From Gordius sp. MW1 (Eukaryota; Nematomorpha; Gordioida; Gordea; Gordiidae): a stretch of DNA of 64,000 nt. Where the stretch lies: NCBI GenBank assembly GCA_964036665.1, contig OZ038531.1:14384168-14448167 (forward strand), given 5' to 3'. A program made the translations under genes and the position numbers. This document shows, piece after piece, positions 39,463 to 53,465 of the stretch (the first letter of the stretch is position 1; the number at the start of each line of letters is the position of its first letter). Below the pieces are notes generated by a model. That model searched no databases. It saw only the letters and a program-made list of their open reading frames with translations, and was not told the DNA's origin.

Positions 39463-40494
39463 CCGTATTCATCCGATGAAAGTTGTCGTTTTCAGACGTG
39501 GTTTCTATGATCCCAAGTATAAATTTATCAGAATTTAAAAACTATTACTTTGAAATCATGATCGCATAGAGCAGTTTTCAAAAATTAAGCACTCACGTTG
39601 CGATACAACAAACTAATCGCAACAATAAAACGTTGTCTTTTGTCAAAATGATAGTTCTCGCAGCTTAAAACTTCTTTTCGGAGGTCAATCGAGGATAATA
39701 GGATTCTCAAATTGGCTTACTTTTATATATTTTTTAATGCTCTTTCACATAGAATCGAAAAAAAGAAATATTTTTACCTCAAAATTTTTCACATATTTTT
39801 CTTTGAACCGTATTCATCCGATGAAAGTTGTCGTTTTCAGACGTGGTTTCTATGATCCCAAGTAAAAATTTATCAGAATCTAAAAACTATTACTTTGAAA
39901 TCATGATCACATAGAGCAGTTTTCAAAAATTAAGCACTCACGTTGCGATACAACAAACTAATCGCAACAATAAAACGTTGTCTTTTGTCAAAATGATAGT
40001 TCTCGCAGCTTAAAACTTCTTTTCGGAAGTCAATCGAGGATAATAGGATTCTCAAATTGGCTTACTTTTATATATTTTTTAATGCTCTTTCACATAGAAT
40101 CGAAAAAAAGAAATATTTTTACCTCAAAATTTTTCACATATTTTTCTTTGAACCGTATTCATCCGATAAAAGTTGTCGTTTTCAGACGTGGTTTCTATGA
40201 TCCGAATAAATTTATCAGAATTTAAAAACTATTACTTTGAAATCATGATCGCATAGAGCAGTTTTCAAAAATTAAGCACTCACGTTGCGATACAACAAAC
40301 TAATCGCAACAATAATACGTTGTCTTTTGTCAAAATGATAGTTCTCGCAACTTAAAACCTCTTTTCGGAAGTCAATCGAGGATAATAGGATTCTCAAATT
40401 GGCCTACTTTTATATATTTTTTCATGCTCTTTCACATAGAATAAAAAAAAATAAATGTTTTTACCTCAAAATTTTTCACATATTTTTCTTTGAA
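39463..40494 (+). repeat. 3-monomer tandem unit, copy 2 (1,032 bp)
   Basis: The second copy of the unit at 38434, nearly identical over all three monomers. A further partial relative (CCGATAAAAG, GATCCGAATAAATT) occurs at 44615-44955 and 45645-45986, and GATCCGAATAAATT again at 54531. Confidence 0.87.
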
Positions 40495-41874
40495 CCGTAT
40501 TCATCCGATGAAAGTTGTCGTTTTCAGACGTGGTTTCTATGATCCCAAGTAAAAATTTATCAGAATCTAAAAACTATTACTTTGAAATCATGATCACATA
40601 GAGCAGTTTTCAAAAATTAAGCACTCACGTTGCGATACAACAAACTAATCGCAACAATAAAACGTTGTCTTTTGTCAAAATGATAGTTCTCGCAGCTTAA
40701 AACCTCTTTTCGGAAGTCAATCGAGGATAATAGGATTCTCAAATTGGCTTACTTTTATATATTTTTTCATGCTCTTTCACATAGAATCGAAAAAAAGAAA
40801 TATTTTTACCTCAAAATTTTTCACATATTTTTCTTTGAACCGTATTCATCCGATGAAAGTTGTCGTTTTCAGAGGTGGTTTCTATGATCCCAAGTATAAA
40901 TTTATCAGAATTTAAAAACTATTACTTTGAAATCATGATCGCATAGAGCAGTTTTCAAAAATTAAGCACTCACGTTCCGATTCAACAAACTAATCGCAAC
41001 AATAAAACGTTGTCTTTTGTCAAAATGATAGTTCTCGCAGCTTATAACTTCTTTTCGCAAGTCAATCGAGGATAATAGGATTCTCAAATTAGCTTACTTT
41101 TATATATTTTTTAATGCTCTTTCACATAGAATCGAAAAAAATAAATATTTTTGCCTCAAAATTTTTCACATATTTTTCTTTGAACCGTATTCATCCGATG
41201 AAAGTTGTCGTTTTCAGACGTGGTTTCTATGATCACAAGTATAAATTTATCAGAATTTAAAAACTATTACTTTGAAATCATGATCGCATAGAGCAGTTTT
41301 CAAAAATTAAGCACTCACGTTGCGATACAACAAACTAATCGCAACAATAAAACGTTGTGTTTTGTCAAAATGATAGTTCTCGCAGCTTAAAACCTCTTTT
41401 CGGAAGTCAATCGAGGATAATAGGATTCTCAAATTGGCTTACTTTTATATATTTTTTCATGCTCTTTCACATAGAATCGAAGAAAAGAAATATTTTTACC
41501 TCAAAATTTTTCACATATTTTTCTTTGAACCGTATTCATCCGATGAAAGTTGTCGTTTTCAGACGTGGTTTCTATGATCCCAAGTAAAAATTTATCAGAA
41601 TCTAAAAACTATTACTTTGAAATCATGATCACATAGAGCAGTTTTCAAAAATTAAGCACTCACGTTGCGATACAACAAACTAATCGCAATAATAAAACGT
41701 TGTCTTTTGTCAAAATGATAGTTCTCGTAGCTTAAAACATCTTTTCGGAAGTCAATCGAGAATAATAGGATTCTCAAATTGGCTTACTTTTATATATTTT
41801 TTCATGCTCTTTCACATAGAATCAAAAAAAATAAATGTTTTTACCTCAAAATTTTTCACATATTTTTCTTTGAA
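40495..41874 (+). repeat. Four mixed monomers between trimer duplications
   Basis: Anchors 40495, 40840, 41185 and 41530, each 345 bp long. The 40840 monomer has ACGTTCCGATTC in the dyad and the CTTATAACTTC / TTTTCGCAAG subclass. The 41185 monomer has GATCACAAG and GTTGTGTTTTG. Nothing other than satellite is present. Confidence 0.82.
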
Positions 41875-42900
41875 CCGTATTCATCCGATGAAAGTTGTCG
41901 TTTTCAGACGTGGTTTCTATGATCCCAATAAATTTATCAGAATTTAAAAACTATTACTTTGAAATCATGATCGCATAGAGCAGTTTTCAAAAATTAAGCA
42001 CTCACGTTGCGATACAACAAACTAATCGCAACAATAAACCGTTGTCTTTTGTCAAAATGATAGTTCTCGCAACTTAAAACCTCTTTTCGGAAGTCAATCG
42101 AGGATAATAGGATTCTCAAATTGGCTTACTTTTATATATTTTTTCATGCTCTTTCACAAAGAATCAAAAATAAATGTTTTTACCTCAAAATTTTTCACCT
42201 ATTTTTCTTTGAACCGTATTCATCCGATGAAAGTTGTCGTTTTCAGACGTGGTTTCTATGATCCCAAGTATAAATTTATCAGAATTTAAAAACTATTACT
42301 TTGAAATCATGATCGCATAGAGCAGTTTTCAAAAATTAAGCACTCACGTTGCGATACAACAAACTAATCGCAACAATAAAACGTTGTCTTTTGTCAAAAT
42401 GATAGTTCTCGCAGCTTAAAACTTCTTTTCGGGAGTCAATCGAGGATAATAGGATTCTCAAATTGGCTTACTTTTATATATTTTTTAATGCTCTTTCACA
42501 TAGAATCGAAAAAAAGAAATATTTTTACCTCAAAATTTTTCACATATTTTTCTTTGAACCGTATTCATCCGATGAAAGTTGTCGTTTTCAGACGTGGTTT
42601 CTATGATCCCAAGTAAAAATTTATCAGAATCTAAAAACTATTACTTTGAAATCATGATCACATAGAGCAGTTTTCAAAAATTAAGCACTCACGTTGCGAT
42701 ACAACAAACTAATCGCAACAATAAAACGTTGTCTTTTGTCAAAATGATAGTTCTCGCAGCTTAAAACCTCTTTTCGGAAGTCAATCGAGAATAATAGGAT
42801 TTTTAAATTGGCTTACTTTTATATATTTTTTCATGCTCTTTCACATAGAATCAAAAAAAAATGTTTTTACCTCAAAATTTTTCACATATTTTTCTTTGAA
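41875..42900 (+). repeat. 3-monomer tandem unit, copy 1 (1,026 bp)
   Basis: Anchors 41875, 42214 and 42559 match 42901, 43240 and 43585 at a constant 1,026 bp. Markers are AATAAACCG (42033, 43059), TTTCACCTATTTTTC (42193, 43219) and GGGAGTCAATCG (42431, 43457). Confidence 0.88.
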
Positions 42901-43926
42901 CCGTATTCATCCGATGAAAGTTGTCGTTTTCAGACGTGGTTTCTATGATCCCAATAAATTTATCAGAATTTAAAAACTATTACTTTGAAATCATGATCGC
43001 ATAGAGCAGTTTTCAAAAATTAAGCACTCACGTTGCGATACAACAAACTAATCGCAACAATAAACCGTTGTCTTTTGTCAAAATGATAGTTCTCGCAACT
43101 TAAAACCTCTTTTCGGAAGTCAATCGAGGATAATAGGATTCTCAAATTGGCTTACTTTTATATATTTTTTCATGCTCTTTCACAAAGAATCAAAAATAAA
43201 TGTTTTTACCTCAAAATTTTTCACCTATTTTTCTTTGAACCGTATTCATCCGATGAAAGTTGTCGTTTTCAGACGTGGTTTCTATGATCCCAAGTATAAA
43301 TTTATCAGAATTTAAAAACTATTACTTTGAAATCATGATCGCATAGAGCAGTTTTCAAAAATTAAGCACTCACGTTGCGATACAACAAACTAATCGCAAC
43401 AATAAAACGTTGTCTTTTGTCAAAATGATAGTTCTCGCAGCTTAAAACTTCTTTTCGGGAGTCAATCGAGGATAATAGGATTCTCAAATTGGCTTACTTT
43501 TATATATTTTTTAATGCTCTTTCACATAGAATCGAAAAAAAGAAATATTTTTACCTCAAAATTTTTCACATATTTTTCTTTGAACCGTATTCATCCGATG
43601 AAAGTTGTCGTTTTCAGACGTGGTTTCTATGATCCCAAGTAAAAATTTATCAGAATCTAAAAACTATTACTTTGAAATCATGATCACATAGAGCAGTTTT
43701 CAAAAATTAAGCACTCACGTTGCGATACAACAAACTAATCGCAACAATAAAACGTTGTCTTTTGTCAAAATGATAGTTCTCGCAGCTTAAAACCTCTTTT
43801 CGGAAGTCAATCGAGAATAATAGGATTTTTAAATTGGCTTACTTTTATATATTTTTTCATGCTCTTTCACATAGAATCAAAAAAAAATGTTTTTACCTCA
43901 AAATTTATCACATATTTTTCTTTGAA
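42901..43926 (+). repeat. 3-monomer tandem unit, copy 2 (1,026 bp)
   Basis: The copy of 41875-42900. The tail variants CGAGAATAATAGG and GGATTTTTAAATTG (42786, 43812) are also shared, so the duplicated tract includes the junction with the flanking monomer. Confidence 0.88.
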
Positions 43927-46900
43927 CCGTATTCATCCGATGAAAGTTGTCGTTTTCAGACGTAATTTCTATGATCCCATATAAATTTATCAGAATTTAA
44001 AAACTATTACTTTGAAATCATGATCGCATAGAGCAGTTTTCAAAAATTAAGCACTCACGTTGCGATACAACAAACTAATCGCAACAATAAAACGTTGTCT
44101 TTTGTCAAAATGATAGTTCTCGCAGCTTAAAACTTCTTTTCGGAAGTCAATCGAGGATAATAGGATTCTCAAATTGGCTTACTTTTATATATTTTTTAAT
44201 GCTCTTTCACATAGAATCGAAAAAAAGAAATATTTTTACCTCAAAATTTTTCACATATTTTTCTTTGAACCGTATTCATCCGATGAAATTTGTCGTTTTC
44301 AGACGTGGTTTCTATGATCCCAAGTAAAAATTTATCAGAATCTAAAAACTATTACTTTGAAATCATGATCACATAGAGCAGTTTTCAAAAATTAAGCACT
44401 CACGTTGCGATACAACAAACTAATCGCAACAATAAAACGTTGTCTTTTGTCAAAATGATAGTTCTCGCAGCTTAAAACTTCTTTTCGGAAGTCAATCGAG
44501 CATAATAGGATTCTCAAATTGGCTTACTTTTATATATTTTTTAATGCTCTTTCACATAGAATCGAAAAAAAGAAATATTTTTACCTCAAAATTTTTCACA
44601 TATTTTTCTTTGAACCGTATTCATCCGATAAAAGTTGTCGTTTTCAGACGTGGTTTCTATGATCCGAATAAATTTATCAGAATTTAAAACTATTACTTTG
44701 AAATCATGATCGCATAGAGCAGTTTTCAAAAATTAAGCACTCACGTTGCGATACAACAAACTAATCGCAACAATAATACGTTGTCTTTTGTCAAAATGAT
44801 AGTTCTCGCAACTTAAAACCTCTTTTCGGAAGTCAATCGAGGATAATAGGATTCTCAAATTGGCCTACTTTTATATATTTTTTCATGCTCTTTCACATAG
44901 AATAAAAAAAAATAAATGTTTTTACCTCAAAATTTTTCACATATTTTTCTTTGAACCGTATTCATCCGATGAAAGTTGTCGTTTTCAGACGTGGTTTCTA
45001 TGATCCCAAGTAAAAATTTATCAGAATCTAAAAACTATTACTTTGAAATCATGATCACATAGAGCAGTTTTCAAAAATTAAGCACTCACGTTGCGATACA
45101 ACAAACTAATCGCAACAATAAAACGTTGTCTTTTGTCAAAATGATAGTTCTCGCAGCTTAAAACCTCTTTTCGGAAGTCAATCGAGGATAATAGGATTCT
45201 CAAATTGGCTTACTTTTATATATTTTTTCATGCTCTTTCACATAGAATCGAAAAAAAGAAATATTTTTACCTCAAAATTTTTCACATATTTTTCTTTGAA
45301 CCGTATTCATCCGATGAAAGTTTCGTTTTCAGACGTGGTTTCTATGATCCCAAGTATAAATTTATCAGAATTTAAAAACTATTACTTTGAAATAATGATC
45401 GCATAGAGCAGTTTTTAAAAATTAAGCACTCACGTTGCGATACAACAAACTAATCGCGACAATAAAACGTTGTCTTTTGTCAAAATGATAGTTCTCGCAG
45501 CTTAAAACCTCTTTTCGGAAGTCAATCGAGGATAATAGGATTCTCAAATTGGCTTACTTTTATATATTTTTTCATGCTCTTTCACATAGAATCGAAAAAA
45601 ATAAATGTTTTCACCTCAAAATTTTTCACATATTTTTCTTTGAACCGTATTCATCCGATAAAAGTTGTCGTTTTCAGACGTGGTTTCTATTATCCGAATA
45701 AATTTATCAGAATTTAAAAACTATTACTTTGAAATCATGATCGCATAGAGCAGTTTTCAAAAATTAAGCACTCACGTTGCGATACAACAAACTAATCGCA
45801 ACAATAATACGTTGTCTTTTGTCAAAATGATAGTTCTCGCAACTTAAAACCTCTTTTCGGAAGTCAATCGAGGATAATAGGATTCTCAAATTGGCCTACT
45901 TTTATATATTTTTTCATGCTCTTTCACATAGAATAAAAAAAAATAAATGTTTTTACCTCAAAATTTTTCACATATTTTTCTTTGAACCGTATTCATCCGA
46001 TGAAAGTTGTCGTTTTCAGACGTGGTTTCTATGATCCCAAGTATAAATTTATCAGAATTTAAAAACTACTACTTTGAAATCATGATCGCATAGAGCAGTT
46101 TTCAAAAATTAAGCACTCACGTTGCGATACAACAAACTAATCGCAACAATAAAACGTTGTCTTTTGTCAAAATGATAGTTCTCGCAGCTTAAAACTTCTT
46201 TTCGGAAGTCAATCGAGGATAATAGGATTCTCAAATTGGCTTACTTTTATATATTTTTTAATGCTCTTTCACATAGAATCGAAAAAAAGAAATATTTTTA
46301 CCTCAAAATTTTTCACATATTTTTCTTTGAACCGTATTCATCCGATGAAATTTGTCGTTTTCAGACGTGGTTTCTATGATCCCAAGTAAAAATTTATCAG
46401 AATCTAAAAACTATTACTTTGAAATCATGATCACATAGAGCAGTTTTCAAAAATTAAGCACTCACGTTGCGATACAACAAACTAATCGCAACAATAAAAC
46501 GTTGTCTTTTGTCAAAATGATAGTTCTCGCAGCTTAAAACTTCTTTTCGGAAGTCAATCGAGGATAATAGGATTCTCAAATTGGCTTACTTTTATATATT
46601 TTTTAATGCTCTTTCACATAGAATCGAAAAAAAGAAATATTTTTACCTCAAAATTTTTCACATATTTTTCTTTGAACCGTATTCATCCGATGAAAGTTGT
46701 CGTTTTCAGACGTGGTTTCTATGATCCCAAGTATAAATTTATCAGAATTTAAAACTATTACTTTGAAATCATGATCGCATAGAGCAGTTTTCAAAAATTA
46801 AGCACTCACGTTTCGATACAACAAACTAATCGCAACAATAAAACGTTGTCTTTTGTCAAAATGATAGTTCTCGCAGCTTATAACTTCTTTTCGCAAGTCA

Positions 46901-47366
46901 ATCGAGGATAATAGGATTCTCAAATTATCTTACTTTTATATATTTTTTAATGCTCTTTCACATAGAATCGAAAAAAAATAAATATTTTTGCCTCAAAATT
47001 TTTCACATATTTTTCTTTGAACCGTATTCATCCGATGAAAGTTGTCGTTTTCAGACGTGGTTTCTATGATCCCAAGTATAAATTTATCAAAATTTAAAAA
47101 CTATTACTTTGAAATCATGATCGCATAGAGCAGTTTTCAAAAATTAAGCACTCACGTTGCGATACAACAAACTAATCGCAACAATAAAACGTTGTCTTTT
47201 GTCAAAATGATAGTTCTCGCAGCTTAAAACTTCTTTTCGGAAGTCAATCGAGGATAATAGGATTCTCAAATTGGCTTACTTTTATATATTTTTTAATGCT
47301 TTTTCACATAGAATCGAAAAAAAGAAATATTTTTACCTCAAAATTTTTCACATATTTTTCTTTGAA
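43927..47366 (+). repeat. Mixed monomers, 43.9-47.4 kb
   Basis: Ten monomers. Those at 44615-45644 and 45645 onward resemble the trimer unit of 38.4-40.5 kb (CCGATAAAAG at 44625 and 45655, GAATAAAAAAAAA at 44901 and 45931), giving another ~1,030-bp periodicity. Point oddities include GAAATTTGTCG (44284, 46346), GATGAAAGTTTCG (45313) and CAAATTATCTTAC (46921). No other element is seen. Confidence 0.8.
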
Positions 47367-49077
47367 CCGTATTCATCCGATGAAAGTTGTCGTTTTCAGA
47401 CGTGGTTTCTATGATCCCAAGTAAAAATTTATCAGAATCTAAAAACTATTACTTTGAAATCATGATCACATAGAGCAGTTTTCAAAAATTAAGCACTCAC
47501 GTTGCGATACAACAAACTAATCGCAACAATAAAACGTTGTCTTTTGTCAAAATGATAGTTCTCGCAGCTTAAAACCTCTTTTCGGAAGTCAATCGAGGAT
47601 AATAGGATTCTCAAATTGGCTTACTTTTATATATTTTTTCACGCTCTTTCACATAGAATCAAAAAAAATGTTTTTACCTCAAAATTTATCACATATTTTT
47701 CTTTGAACCGTATTCATCCGATGAAAGTTGTCGTTTTCAGACGTGGTTTCTATGATCCCATATAAATTTATCAGAATTTAAAAACTATTACTTTGAAATC
47801 ATGATCGCATAGAGCAGTTTTCAAAAATTAAGCAATCACGTTGCGATACAACCAACTAATCGCAACAATAAAACTTGTCTTTTGTCAAAATGATAGTTCT
47901 CGCAACTTAAAACCTCTTTTCGGAAGTCAATCGAGGATAATAGGATTTTCAAATTGGCCTACTTTTATATATTTTTTCATGCTCTTTCACATAGAATCAA
48001 AAAAAATAAATGTTTTTACCTCAAAATTTTTCACATATTTTTCTTTGAACCGTATTCATCCGATGAAAGTTGTCGTTTTCAGACGTGGTTTCTATGATCC
48101 CAAGTATAAATTTATCAGAATTTAAAAACTATTACTTTGAAATCATGATCGCATAGAGCAGTTTTCAAAAATTAAGCACTCACGTTGCGATACAACAAAC
48201 TAATCGCAACAATAAAACGTTGTCTTTTGTCAAAATGATAGTTCTCGCAGCTTAAAACCTCTTTTCGGAAGTCAATCGAGGATAATAGGATTCTCAAATT
48301 GGCTTACTTTTATATATTTTTTCACGCTCTTTCACATAGAATCAAAAAAAATGTTTTTACCTCAAAATTTATCACATATTTTTCTTTGAACCGTATTCAT
48401 CCGATGAAAGTTGTCGTTTTCAGACGTGGTTTCTATGATCCCATATAAATTTATCAGAATTTAAAAACTATTACTTTGAAATCATGATCGCATAGAGCAG
48501 TTTTCAAAAATTAAGCACTCACGTTGCGATACAACCAACTAATCGCAACAATAAAACTTGTCTTTTGTCAAAATGATAGTTCTCGCAACTTAAAACCTCT
48601 TTTCGGAAGTCAATCGAGGATAATAGGATTTTCAAATTGGCCTACTTTTATATATTTTTTCATGCTCTTTCACATAGAATCAAAAAAAATAAATGTTTTT
48701 ACCTCAAAATTTTTCACATATTTTTCTTTGAACCGTATTCATCCGATGAAAGTTGTCGTTTTCAGACGTGGTTTCTATGATCCCAAGTATAAATTTATCA
48801 GAATTTAAAAACTATTACTTTGAAATCATGATCGCATAGAGCAGTTTTGAAAAATTAAGCACTCACGTTGCGATACAACAAACTAATCGCAACAATAAAA
48901 CGTTGTCTTTTGTCAAAATGATAGTTCTCGCAGCTTAAAACTTCTTTTCGGAAGTCAATCGAGGATAATAGGATTCTCAAATTGGCTTACTTTTATATAT
49001 TTTTTAATGCTCTTTCACATAGAATCGAAAAAAAGAAATATTTTTACCTCAAAATTTTTCACATATTTTTCTTTGAA
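47367..49077 (+). repeat. Dimer duplication, 683-bp offset
   Basis: TTTTTTCACGCTC occurs at 47635 and 48318, GATACAACCAAC at 47844 and 48527, AAAACTTGTC at 47870 and 48553, and GGATTTTC at 47943 and 48626. All are 683 bp apart. The related block at 55.4-55.9 kb is present once only, so the 683-bp duplication happened in this copy or was lost in the other. Confidence 0.87.
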
Positions 49078-50455
49078 CCGTATTCATCCGATGAAAGTTG
49101 TCGTTTTCAGACGTGGTTTCTATGATCCCAAGTATAAATTTATCAGAATTTAAAAACTATTACTTTGAAATCATGATCGCATAGAGCAGTTTTCAAAAAT
49201 TAAGCACTCACGTTTCGATACAACAAACTAATCGCAACAATAAAACTTTGTCTTTTGTCAAAATGATAGTTCTCGCAGCTTATAACTTCTTTTCGCAAGT
49301 CAATCGAGGATAATAGGATTCTCAAATTATCTTACTTTTATATATTTTTTAATGCTCTTTCACATAGAATCGAAAAAAAATAAATATTTTTGCCTCAAAA
49401 TTTTTCACATATTTTTCTTTGAACCGTATTCATCCGATGAAAGTTGTCGTTTTCAGACGTGGTTTCTATGATCCCAAGTAAAAATTTATCAGAATCTAAA
49501 AACTATTACTTTGAAGTCATGATCGCATAGAGCAGTTTTCAAAAATTAAGCACTCACGTTGCGATACAACCAACTAATCGCAACAATAAAACGTTGTCTT
49601 TTGTCAAAATGATAGTTCTCGCAGCTTAAAACCTCTTTTCGGAAGTCAATCGAGGATAATAGGATTCTCAAATTGGCTTACTTTTATATATTTTTTCATG
49701 CTCTTTCACATAGAATCGAAAAAAATAAATATTTTTACCTCAAAATTTTTCACACATTTTTCTTTGAACCGTATTCATCCGATGAAAGTTGTCGTTTTCA
49801 GACGTGGTTTCTATGATCCCAAGTAAAAATTTATCAGAATCTAAAAACTATTACTTTGAAATCATGATCACATAGAGCAGTTTTCAAAAATTAAGCACTC
49901 ACGTTGCGATACAACAAACTAATCGCAACAATAAAACGTTGTCTTTTGTCAAAATGATAGTTCTCGCAGCTTAAAACCTCTTTTCGGAAGTCAATCGAGG
50001 ATAATAGGATTCTCAAATTGTCTTACTTTTATATATTTTTTCATGCTCTTTCACATAGAATCAAAAAAAAATGTTTTTACCTCAAAATTTATCACATATT
50101 TTTATTTGAACCGTATTCATCCGATGAAAGTTGTCGTTTTCAGACGTGGTTTCTATGATCCCAAGTAAAAATTTATCAGAATCTAAAAACTATTACTTTG
50201 AAATCATGATCGCATAGAGCAGTTTTCAAAAATTAAGCACTCATGTTGCGATACAACAAACTAATCGCAACAATAAAACGTTGTCTTTTGTCAAAATGAT
50301 AGTTCTCGCAGCTTAAAACCTCTTTTCGGAAGTCAATCGAGGATAATAGGATTCTCAAATTGGCTTACTTTTATATATTTTTTTATGCTCTTTCACATAG
50401 AATCGAAAAAAATAAATATTTTTGCCTCAAAATTTTTCACATATTTTTCTTTGAA

Positions 50456-50793
50456 CCGTATTCATCCGATGAAAGTTGTCGTTTTCAGACGTGGTTTCTA
50501 TGATCCCAAGTAAAAATTTATCAGAATCTAAAAACTATTACTTTGAAATCATGATCGCATAGAGCAGTTATCAAAAATTAAGCACTCACGTTGCGATACA
50601 ACAAACTAATCGCAACAATAAAACGTTGTCTTTTGTCAAAATGATAGTTCTCGCAGCTTAAAACCTCTTTTCGGAAGTCAATCGAGGCTAATAGGATTCT
50701 CAAATTGGCTTACTTTTATATATTTTTTCGTGCTCTAGAATCGAAAAAAATAAATATTTTTACCTCAAAATTTTTCACATATTTTTCTTTGAA
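50456..50793 (+). repeat. 338-bp monomer class (7-bp deletion creating TCTAGA), first example
   Basis: The tail reads TTTTTTCGTGCTCTAGAATC instead of CATGCTCTTTCACATAG. Seven bases are lost and a TCTAGA site appears. The same change is at 50456, 51837, 57577, 61248, 61941 and 63688, all in the right 14 kb. In the monomer at 61941 it coincides with the 10-bp insertion, giving 348 bp. Confidence 0.88.
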
Positions 50794-51138
50794 CCGTATT
50801 CATCCGATGAAAGTTGTCGTTTTCAGACGTGGTTTCTATGATCCCAAGTAAAAATTTATCAGAATTTAAAAACTATTACTTTGAAATCATGATCGCCTAG
50901 AGCAGTTTTCAAAAATTAAGCACTCACGTTGCGATACAACAAACTAATCGCAACAATAAAACGTTGTCTTTTGTCAAAATGATAGTTCTCGCAGCTTAAA
51001 ACCTCTTTTCGGAAGTCAATCGAGGCTAATAGGATTCTCAAATTGGCTTACTTTTATATATTTTTTCATGCTCTTTCACATAGAATCGAAAAAAATAAAT
51101 ATTTTTACCTCAAAATTTTTCACATATTTTTCTTTGAA

Positions 51139-51493
51139 CCGTATTTATCCGATGAAAGTTGTCGTTTTCAGACGTAGTTTCTATGATCCCAAGTAAAACT
51201 TTATCAGAATCTAAAAACTATTACTTTGAAATCATGATCGCATAGAGCAGTTGAGAGCAGTTTTCAAAAATTAAGCACTCACGTTGCGATACAACAAACT
51301 AATCGCAACAATAAAACGTTGTCTTTTGTCAAAATGATAGTTCTCGCAGCTTAAAACCTCTTTTCGGAAGTCAATCGAGGATAATGGGATTCTCAAATTG
51401 GCTTACTTATATATATTTTTTCATGCTCTTTCACATAGAATCGAAAAAAATAAATATTTTTGCCTCAAAAGTTTTCACATATTTTTCTTTGAA
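51139..51493 (+). repeat. 355-bp monomer class with 10-bp internal duplication, first example
   Basis: GAGCAGTT is repeated (CATAGAGCAGTTGAGAGCAG), adding 10 bp at 51243-51260. The class occurs at 51139, 52834, 58260, 59227, 60893, 61586, 61941, 62289 and 63333. The first and its copy have TTGAGAGC; the others have TTTAGAGC. It is absent from the first 51 kb. Confidence 0.9.
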
Positions 51494-52833
51494 CCGTATT
51501 CATCCGATGAAAGTTGTCGTTTTCAGACGTGGTTTACGATCCCAAGTAAAAATTTATCAGAATCTAAAAACTATTACTTTGAAATCATGATCGCATAGAG
51601 CAGTTTTCAAAAATTAAGCACTCACGTTGCGAAACAACAAACTAATCGCAACAATAAAACGTTGTCTTTTGTCAAAATGATAGTTCTCGCAGCTTAAAAC
51701 CTCTTTTCGGAAGTCAATCGAGGATAATAGGATTCTCAAATTGGCTTACTTTTATATATTTTTTTATGCTCTTTCACATAGAATCGAAAAAAATAAATAT
51801 TTTTGCCTCAAAATTTTTCACATATTTTTCTTTGAACCGTATTCATCCGATGAAAGTTGTCGTTTTCAGACGTGGTTTCTATGATCCCAAGTAAAAATTT
51901 ATCAGAATTTAAAAACTATTACTTTGAAATCATGATCGCATAGAGCAGTTTTCAAAAATTAAGCACTCACGTTGCGAAACAACAAACTAATCGCAACAAT
52001 AAAACGTTGTCTTTTGTCAAAATGATAGTTCTCGCAGCTTAAAACCTCTTTTCGGAAGTCAATCGAGGCTAATAGGATTCTCAAATTGGCTTACTTTTAT
52101 ATATTTTTTCGTGCTCTAGAATCGAAAAAAATAAATATTTTTACCTCAAAATTTTTCACATATTTTTCTTTGAACCGTATTCATCCGATGAAAGTTGTCG
52201 TTTTCAGACGTGGTTTCTTAGATCCCAAGTAAAAATTTATCAGAATATAAAAACTATTACTTTGAAATCATGATCGCATAGAGCAGTTTTCAAAAATTAA
52301 GCACTCACGTTGCGATACAACAAACTAATCACAACAATAAAACGTTGTCTTTTGTCAAAATGATAGTTCTCGCAGCTTAAAACCTCTTTTCGGAAGTCAA
52401 TCGAGGCTAATAGGATTCTCAAATTGGCTTACTTTTATATATTTTTTCATGCTCTTTCACATAGAATCGAAAAAAATAAATATTTTTGCCTCAAAAGTTT
52501 TCACATATTTTTCTTTGAACCGTATTCATCCGATGAAAGTTGTCGTTTTCAGACGTGGTTTACGATCCCAAGTAAAAATTTATCAGAATCTAAAAACTAT
52601 TACTTTGAAATCATGATCGCATAGAGCAGTTTTCAAAAATTAAGCACTCACGTTGCGAAACAACAAACTAATCGCAACAATAAAACGTTGTCTTTTGTCA
52701 AAATGATAGTTCTCGCAGCTTAAAACCTCTTTTCGGAAGTCAATCGAGGATAATAGGATTCATGCTCTTTCACATAGAATCGAAAAAAAATAAATATTTT
52801 TACCTCAAAATTTTTCACATATTTTTCTTTGAA

Positions 52834-53141
52834 CCGTATTTATCCGATGAAAGTTGTCGTTTTTAGACGTGGTTTCTATGATCCCTAGTAAAACTTTATC
52901 AGAATCTAAAAACTATTACTTTGAAATCATGATCGCATAGAGCAGTTTAGAGCAGTTTTCAAAAATTAAGCACTCACGTTGCGATACAACAAACTAATCG
53001 CAACAATAAAACGTTGTCTTTTGTCAAAATGATAGTTCTCGCAGCTTAAAACCTCTTTTCGGAAGTCAATCGAGGATAATGGGATTCTCAAATTGGCTTA
53101 CTTTTATATATTTTTTCATGCTGTTTCACATAGAATTAAAA
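52834..53141 (+). repeat. 308-bp monomer: 10-bp insertion plus 47-bp tail deletion
   Basis: It holds GAGCAGTTTAGAGCAG and ends CATAGAATTAAAACCG, so 47 bp of A/T-rich tail are missing. The same form lies at 59227-59534, its duplicate. A third 308-bp monomer at 58260-58567 has an equivalent break but reads CATAGAATCAAAACCG. Confidence 0.88.
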
Positions 53142-53465
53142 CCGTATTCATCCGATGAAAGTTGTCGTTTTCAGACGTGGTTTCTTAGATCCCAAGTAAA
53201 AATTTATCAGAATCTAAAAACTATTACTTTAAAATCATGTTTCAAAAATTAAGCACGCACGTTGCGATACAACAAACTAATCTGGACAATAAAACGTTGT
53301 CTTTTGTCAAAATGATAGTTCTCGCAGCTTAAAACCTCTTTTCGGAAGTCAATCGAGGATAATAGGATTCTCAAATTGGCTTACTTTTATATATTTTTTC
53401 ATGCTCTTTCACATAGGATCGAAAAAAATAAATATTTTTACCTCTTTCACATATTTTTCTTCTAA
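53142..53465 (+). repeat. 324-bp monomer lacking the palindrome-to-GAGCAG stretch
   Basis: AAATCATGTTTCAAAAATT shows loss of the bases from the palindrome ATCATGAT through GAGCAGT. The dyad right arm is replaced by CTAATCTGGACAAT, and the tail is shortened (TTTTTACCTCTTTCAC). The same combination recurs at 59535-59858, confirming the block duplication. Confidence 0.87.

Noticed and set aside
47841-48125. 94-codon open frame, identical again at 48524-48808 and 55645-55929
   Set aside because: It lies wholly in the satellite and exists only because AAAACGTTGTC is shortened by one base to AAAACTTGTC in these three copied monomers. Other monomers lack the frame. It shows no recognisable domain, ribosome or promoter context.
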